In this document: piece after piece, positions 6,232 through 9,448 of the stretch | Position numbering within the stretch: position 1 is the stretch's first letter | Layout of the letters: every line of letters begins with the position of its first letter | From: an uncultured Coriobacteriales bacterium | Lineage (GTDB): Bacteria > Actinomycetota > Coriobacteriia > Coriobacteriales > UMGS124 | Length of the DNA stretch: 9,448 nt | Reading direction: 5' to 3' | Assembly: GCA_903789505.1 (NCBI GenBank) | Contig: CAIFEU010000028.1 | Coordinates: 7,739-17,186, forward strand | The notes under the pieces: model-generated | Database searches by the model: none | Seen by the model: only the letters and a program-made list of their open reading frames with translations | Told to the model about the DNA's origin: nothing | Position numbers and translations under genes: made by a program

Positions 6232-7515
6232 TCACGCGCCCTTGAGCGAGTCGACCAGGCGCCTGCTCGGATAGAACGAGAACGCGCGCCCCTCCACAGC
6301 CTGTCGCAGGTAGCCCGCCTCTACGAGGTCAAGGAAGTCCTTGCGCGCCGTGGCGTAGGCGACGCGGTAGAGCTTGCGGTGGGCGTCGATCCGCTGCGGC
6401 CGGTCGGGTTCGTTGATCGCGTTGAGCACGATCGCGCGCTGCCGATGGTTCAGGTGCGCGTCGATGAGGGCGTCGTCGATGTCCGCCTCGCGCCGCTCGA
6501 GGTCCTCCACCGTCTTCTCCAGCCCGTCGACGCCCTCCAGCATCATCTCGAGCGTGAGCAGGAAGAACGGCGTGTAGTCGCAGAAGTAGTGGTCGACGTC
6601 GTCCATGAACTCGGAGAAGCCGCGCTGGATGGGGCGCGTCCCGCTCGCCCAGTCGAGGTTCATGCGCAGCAGGGGCACGAGCGAGAGCGCCTGGAACCCG
6701 AGTCGTCTCAGGCAGACGCGCCTGACCGCGAGTTCGGTCAGCGCGTTCAGGGACGGGAACGGCCGCGCCGACAGCATGAGCCAGCAGATGTTGATGACGC
6801 GCAGGGCGGGGTGGAACTCCCGGCCGGAGAGCTCGCCGCTGGCCATCTGGCAGATGACGTGCAGCGTGTAGTCCCGCTCGTCGTAGCGGGTCGTGGGGTC
6901 GATGCTGACGAACCGCCTGCCGGGCGCGAGCTGCAGGCCCTCCGTGCCGCGCGCGAGCCGCTGGTGGATGTCGCGGACCGTGGCGGGGGTGAGCGGCGAG
7001 GCGGCGTAGGCGTCGGATTCGGCAAGCACGCCCGCCAGGTTGCCGAGCAGCGCCTCACGCTCGCCGGGGGCGCTGCCGACCGCCCCGTCCGCGGCGAGGG
7101 CGGCCTCGACGTCGCGCCCGCCCCATGCCTGGACCTCGACGGCGCCGCGGTGCCTCAGCAGAGAGGCGGAGAGGGCCGCGCCGTCCGCCATCGTGGCGTC
7201 GAGGCGCGCGAGTCGCTCGGTGAGCGCCCTCGAGTTGGAGAACCACGAGCGGCCGTTGCGCTTCTTGGTGCAGAAGGCGTTCCAGGGCAGCTGCACGGCC
7301 GTCTGGCGGCGCACGAGCGTGAGCAGCTCCCAGGCCTGCTCGTCGGAATAGCCCTCCGGCATGCGCTCGCGGCGCATGTCGGGCCAGAGGAAGATGCCCT
7401 GGTCCGCCTTCCTGCGCAGGGCGATGAAGCGGTCGTCGGACATCAGGTCGCGCACCGCCTCGAACGCCGCGCCCCCCGGCGCCGCTCCCGCGCTCCCCCG
7501 ATTCTCCCGGGCCAT
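6232..7515 (-). CDS. Fic-fold protein with degenerate catalytic motif
   Basis: A 427-residue protein with the layout of Fic-family (AMPylase) proteins. The N-terminal part FLWPDMRRERMPEGYS (42-57) resembles the segment before the Fic core. The core runs from SPLTPATVRDIHQRLARG (173-190) through PGRRF (198-202) to HPALRVINICWLMLSA (235-250). A typical C-terminal section DYTPFFLLTLEMMLEG (313-328) leads into a winged helix (about 355-416, with ATARKDFLDLVEAGYL). Where active members have HPFxDGNGR, this one has RPFPSLNAL (251-259): the catalytic His is Arg251, and the Gly-Asn-Gly-Arg anion pocket is lost. The inhibitory Glu motif also appears absent (Trp131 by rough alignment). It is therefore probably not an AMPylase. 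An intact winged helix and divergence from a flavoprotein gene suggest a DNA-binding regulator. ATG 7515 has AGGAG (7522-7526) six bases upstream. Confidence 0.75.
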   Translation of the reverse strand: MARENRGSAGAAPGGAAFEAVRDLMSDDRFIALRRKADQGIFLWPDMRRERMPEGYSDEQAWELLTLVRRQTAVQLPWNAFCTKKRNGRSWFSNSRALTERLARLDATMADGAALSASLLRHRGAVEVQAWGGRDVEAALAADGAVGSAPGEREALLGNLAGVLAESDAYAASPLTPATVRDIHQRLARGTEGLQLAPGRRFVSIDPTTRYDERDYTLHVICQMASGELSGREFHPALRVINICWLMLSARPFPSLNALTELAVRRVCLRRLGFQALSLVPLLRMNLDWASGTRPIQRGFSEFMDDVDHYFCDYTPFFLLTLEMMLEGVDGLEKTVEDLERREADIDDALIDAHLNHRQRAIVLNAINEPDRPQRIDAHRKLYRVAYATARKDFLDLVEAGYLRQAVEGRAFSFYPSRRLVDSLKGA

Positions 7516-7524
7516 GTCGCGCTC

Positions 7525-7569
7525 CTATCAGTCGGTGATAGTTAAGTATCAGATATTGCGATATTGATA
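7525..7569. promoter_or_regulatory. Array of TATCA/TGATA half-sites between divergent genes
   Basis: Four half-sites alternate in 45 bp: TATCA 7526-7530, TGATA 7536-7540, TATCA 7547-7551 and TGATA 7565-7569. The first two extend to a perfect CTATCA-N5-TGATAG (7525-7541), overlapping the Fic-like gene's ribosome binding site (7522-7526). The last two bracket an AT-rich near-palindrome. The region stands out as AT-rich in a GC-rich background and is placed to control both divergent genes. GATAAT (7566-7571) and GATACT (complement of 7547-7552) are possible -10 elements on the + and - strands, each with only weak -35 partners. Confidence 0.5.
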
Positions 7570-7721
7570 ATAACTCGCTTCGGGCGAACAATGGTGCCAC
7601 CTCCTGCAGGGGCGAAACGCATTCGGATGGCCTTGCCCGTCGGACGGGTCGCGGCGTTATGGGGTCGCCGCGGCCTTGCTGGTGCCGCTTGCGGTCCCGG
7701 CATACGGGCGAGGCCCGGCAT

Positions 7722-7728
7722 GAGGAGG
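7722..7728 (+). promoter_or_regulatory. Ribosome binding site fixing the second flavoprotein start
   Basis: GAGGAGG eight bases before ATG 7737 is the best ribosome binding site in the window. It fixes the start there rather than at the in-frame ATG 7659, which would add 26 residues unlike a Tat n-region. It leaves a 221-bp divergent intergenic region (7516-7736), which also has a palindrome CCCGTC-N-GACGGG at 7636-7648. Confidence 0.8.
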
Positions 7729-7736
7729 CACTCATC

Positions 7737-9383
7737 ATGGCTCAGTCTCGGAACAGCGCGTCGAACGCACCCTCGCCGCACGGCAGCGTCTCTCAGGCAG
7801 CGGACCTCACGAGGAGGCGCTTCCTGGGCGCGGGCGCCGCGACGCTCGGTGCCGCCGGGCTGGCGGTGGGCTCGCGCATGGCCTCGGCTGCCCCCTCGTC
7901 GGCGGGCGCGGGCGCCGCCTCGCTGCCCGCTACATGGGACTACGAGGCCGACGTGGTCTGCGTCGGCGCCGGCGGGGCGGGCTACATGGCCGCGATAGCC
8001 GCCGCGGAGAAGGGCTCGACTGCGATCATCTTCGAGAAGCAGCCGACCGAGGAGGGCGACACCGTCCTGTGCGCATGCGAGATGTGCGGCGCCTGGCCCG
8101 AGCGCACGCTCGCCGACAGCGGGCAGCAAGACAGCGTCGACAGCTACATGCGTGACTGGGAGAACAGCTCGGTCTGGAACACGCGCTATTACCGCACCGG
8201 CGAGCAGTATTCGGGGGAGCGCGTCCTGACGCGCCGCGAGATCGAGCTGTGCCCCGACACGTTCCAGTGGCTCCAGGACACCGCCGGCGTCGTCTGGACG
8301 ACGTTCGAGGACAGCTCCTGGGACCCGCAGCCCAAGTGGGAGACCGTGTCGCCGCGCAACTGGCGCGCCACCGACACGCGCATCATCCCCCAGCTCGTCC
8401 CGCTCGCGACGTCCATGGGAGTCCAGATCGTCTATGAGGCGCGCGTCTCTCGCCTGGTCACGAACGCCGACGGCCGCGTGGTCGGCATCGAGGCGACGAT
8501 GGCCGACGGCTCGCGCGTCACCGCCAAGGCGCGCAAGGCGGTCGTGATGGCCAGCGGCAGCTTCATGCGCGAGGCGTGGATGGTCACGACCCAGTACCCC
8601 GAGATGCTCACGCAGAACTACGGCTGCTCGGCGGGGGCGTGCGGCGACGGACACAAGATGGTGCTCGACATCGGCGGCCAGCTGCGCGACCTCGACGCCG
8701 GGCTGCGCTGGGCGCCGGTCGAGGACGGCTCCTACTCGCAGAAGATGATGGGCTCCTGGTTCTACTGCGGCATCACGAAGCCGCAGGTGCCGGGCATATT
8801 CATCAACCTCGAGGGCAAGCGCTACGCCGCCGAGAGCATCGGGTACTCGTTCTCCGCGTACGAGATGTCGCTGCAGCCCGGGCGCAAGGCGTGGTGGGTC
8901 GTCGACGCCACGGGCGCGCAGAACACGCACCTGTTCGACGACAACGAGGTCTCGACCGTCAACGACTCCAACGGCATGACCGTCGTCAAGGCGGATACGC
9001 TCGAGGAGCTCGCGGCCGGCATGAACGTCGACGCCGAGACGCTGGCAGCCGAGGTCGAACGCTACAACGGCTTCGTCGACGAGGGCACGGACGAGGACTT
9101 CGGCAAGGTGATGGACGGGACCATCCGCATCGAGACCGCGCCGTTCTACGCGCTGCTCGAGACCGGCGTGCCCTACAACACCTACGGCGGCATCGCGACC
9201 GACGTCGACTCGCACGTGCTCGACGCCCAGGGCGACCCCATCCCCGGCCTGTACGCCGCCGGCAGCTGCTGCGGCTCGTACGCGGAGCAGGAGGGCCTGT
9301 ACTACACCGGCGGGGTCGTGCAGGCGATGACGTTCGGCCGCCAGGCGGGCCAGAACGCCGCCGACGAGCAGGCCTGGGGCTAG
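7737..9383 (+). CDS. Tat-exported FAD reductase, second copy, Cys-rich
   Basis: A 548-residue flavoprotein of the FAD_binding_2 family, related to but clearly different from the one at 4092. It has a textbook Tat signal with TRRRFLG (25-31), a hydrophobic stretch and an Ala/Ser-Ala site near 48-54. FAD-binding GAGGAG is at 77-82 and the strand-2 acid in FEK is Glu100. A three-cysteine cluster CACEMC (112-117) sits where relatives carry a Gly/Asn/Ser-rich loop. EGKRYAAES (359-367), NTYGGIATD (481-489) and TGGVVQAMTFGRQAG (524-538) close the family pattern. Residues used on fumarate are missing: Tyr370 aligns with the FccA TTRD arginine and Asn481 with the HHT histidine. There is no haem motif, so electrons must come from a separate membrane or cytochrome partner. 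It is divergent from the Fic-like gene. Acceptor unknown. Confidence 0.92.
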   Translation: MAQSRNSASNAPSPHGSVSQAADLTRRRFLGAGAATLGAAGLAVGSRMASAAPSSAGAGAASLPATWDYEADVVCVGAGGAGYMAAIAAAEKGSTAIIFEKQPTEEGDTVLCACEMCGAWPERTLADSGQQDSVDSYMRDWENSSVWNTRYYRTGEQYSGERVLTRREIELCPDTFQWLQDTAGVVWTTFEDSSWDPQPKWETVSPRNWRATDTRIIPQLVPLATSMGVQIVYEARVSRLVTNADGRVVGIEATMADGSRVTAKARKAVVMASGSFMREAWMVTTQYPEMLTQNYGCSAGACGDGHKMVLDIGGQLRDLDAGLRWAPVEDGSYSQKMMGSWFYCGITKPQVPGIFINLEGKRYAAESIGYSFSAYEMSLQPGRKAWWVVDATGAQNTHLFDDNEVSTVNDSNGMTVVKADTLEELAAGMNVDAETLAAEVERYNGFVDEGTDEDFGKVMDGTIRIETAPFYALLETGVPYNTYGGIATDVDSHVLDAQGDPIPGLYAAGSCCGSYAEQEGLYYTGGVVQAMTFGRQAGQNAADEQAWG

Positions 9384-9411
9384 CCCGGCTGCCCCGAGCG
9401 CGGCGGGGGGC

Positions 9412-9447
9412 GGGCGGGTCGTCCGACACGAATGGGACGCCCCGCCC
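9412..9447 (+). terminator. Terminator hairpin of the second flavoprotein gene
   Basis: A 13-bp stem with one mismatch (9412-9424 with 9435-9447, loop of ten) begins 28 bases after the stop codon, at the very edge of the window. Whether a T-run follows cannot be seen. It matches the strong GC hairpin that follows the first flavoprotein gene. Confidence 0.55.
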
Positions 9448-9448
9448 C

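Noticed and set aside
6379..7545. 388-codon + strand open frame antisense to the Fic-like gene
   Set aside because: Shadow of a well-supported - strand gene; Val/Glu/Arg-rich with no recognisable motif.
7542..9215. 557-codon - strand open frame antisense to the second flavoprotein
   Set aside because: Antisense shadow; the + strand has a strong ribosome binding site, Tat signal and FAD motifs.
1..9448. CRISPR arrays, insertion sequences, phage genes or rRNA
   Set aside because: No regularly spaced repeats, transposase, integrase or rRNA sequence was seen on either strand.

Overview
The window is very GC-rich, with strongly GC-biased third codon positions. It reads as chromosome of a high-GC anaerobic actinobacterium, most likely class Coriobacteriia (Eggerthella/Gordonibacter/Olsenella-like). 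The main reason is two secreted (Tat) flavoproteins of the fumarate-reductase-like FAD family, one of them divergent from a LuxR-type regulator with 12 predicted membrane segments; that pairing is abundant in this class. The taxonomic call is inference; no rRNA or marker gene is present.

Left part (1-1344): a membrane-anchored alpha/beta hydrolase and a small four-helix DUF1304 membrane protein, both on the + strand. The second has its own convincing promoter.

Middle (about 1460-2160): a stretch visibly poorer in GC than its surroundings. It holds a degenerate sequence resembling the 3' half of a tRNA-Arg(CCU) gene, a strong hairpin that could terminate transcription from both sides, an orphan RelB/DinJ-family antitoxin with no toxin beside it, and about 190 bp of unassigned sequence with inverted repeats. 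It looks like a small acquired or decayed island.

Right part (2160-9448): two consecutive divergent modules with the same layout, each a regulator-like gene on the - strand and a Tat-exported FAD reductase on the + strand. Module 1 is a LuxR-type regulator (2160-3746) and a flavoprotein (4092-5993). The space between them carries a 7-bp-arm inverted repeat placed between the -35 and -10 of a possible regulator promoter. Module 2 is a Fic-fold protein with a destroyed catalytic motif and a C-terminal winged-helix region (6232-7515), and a second flavoprotein (7737-9383). The space between them carries four alternating TATCA/TGATA half-sites. Both reductases end in strong GC hairpins.

By motif alignment neither flavoprotein keeps the residues that fumarate reductases use on fumarate, so each probably reduces another small organic electron acceptor outside the membrane. 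The most interesting hypothesis is that the catalytically dead Fic-like protein acts as the transcription regulator of the second reductase, in the position LuxR takes in the first module.
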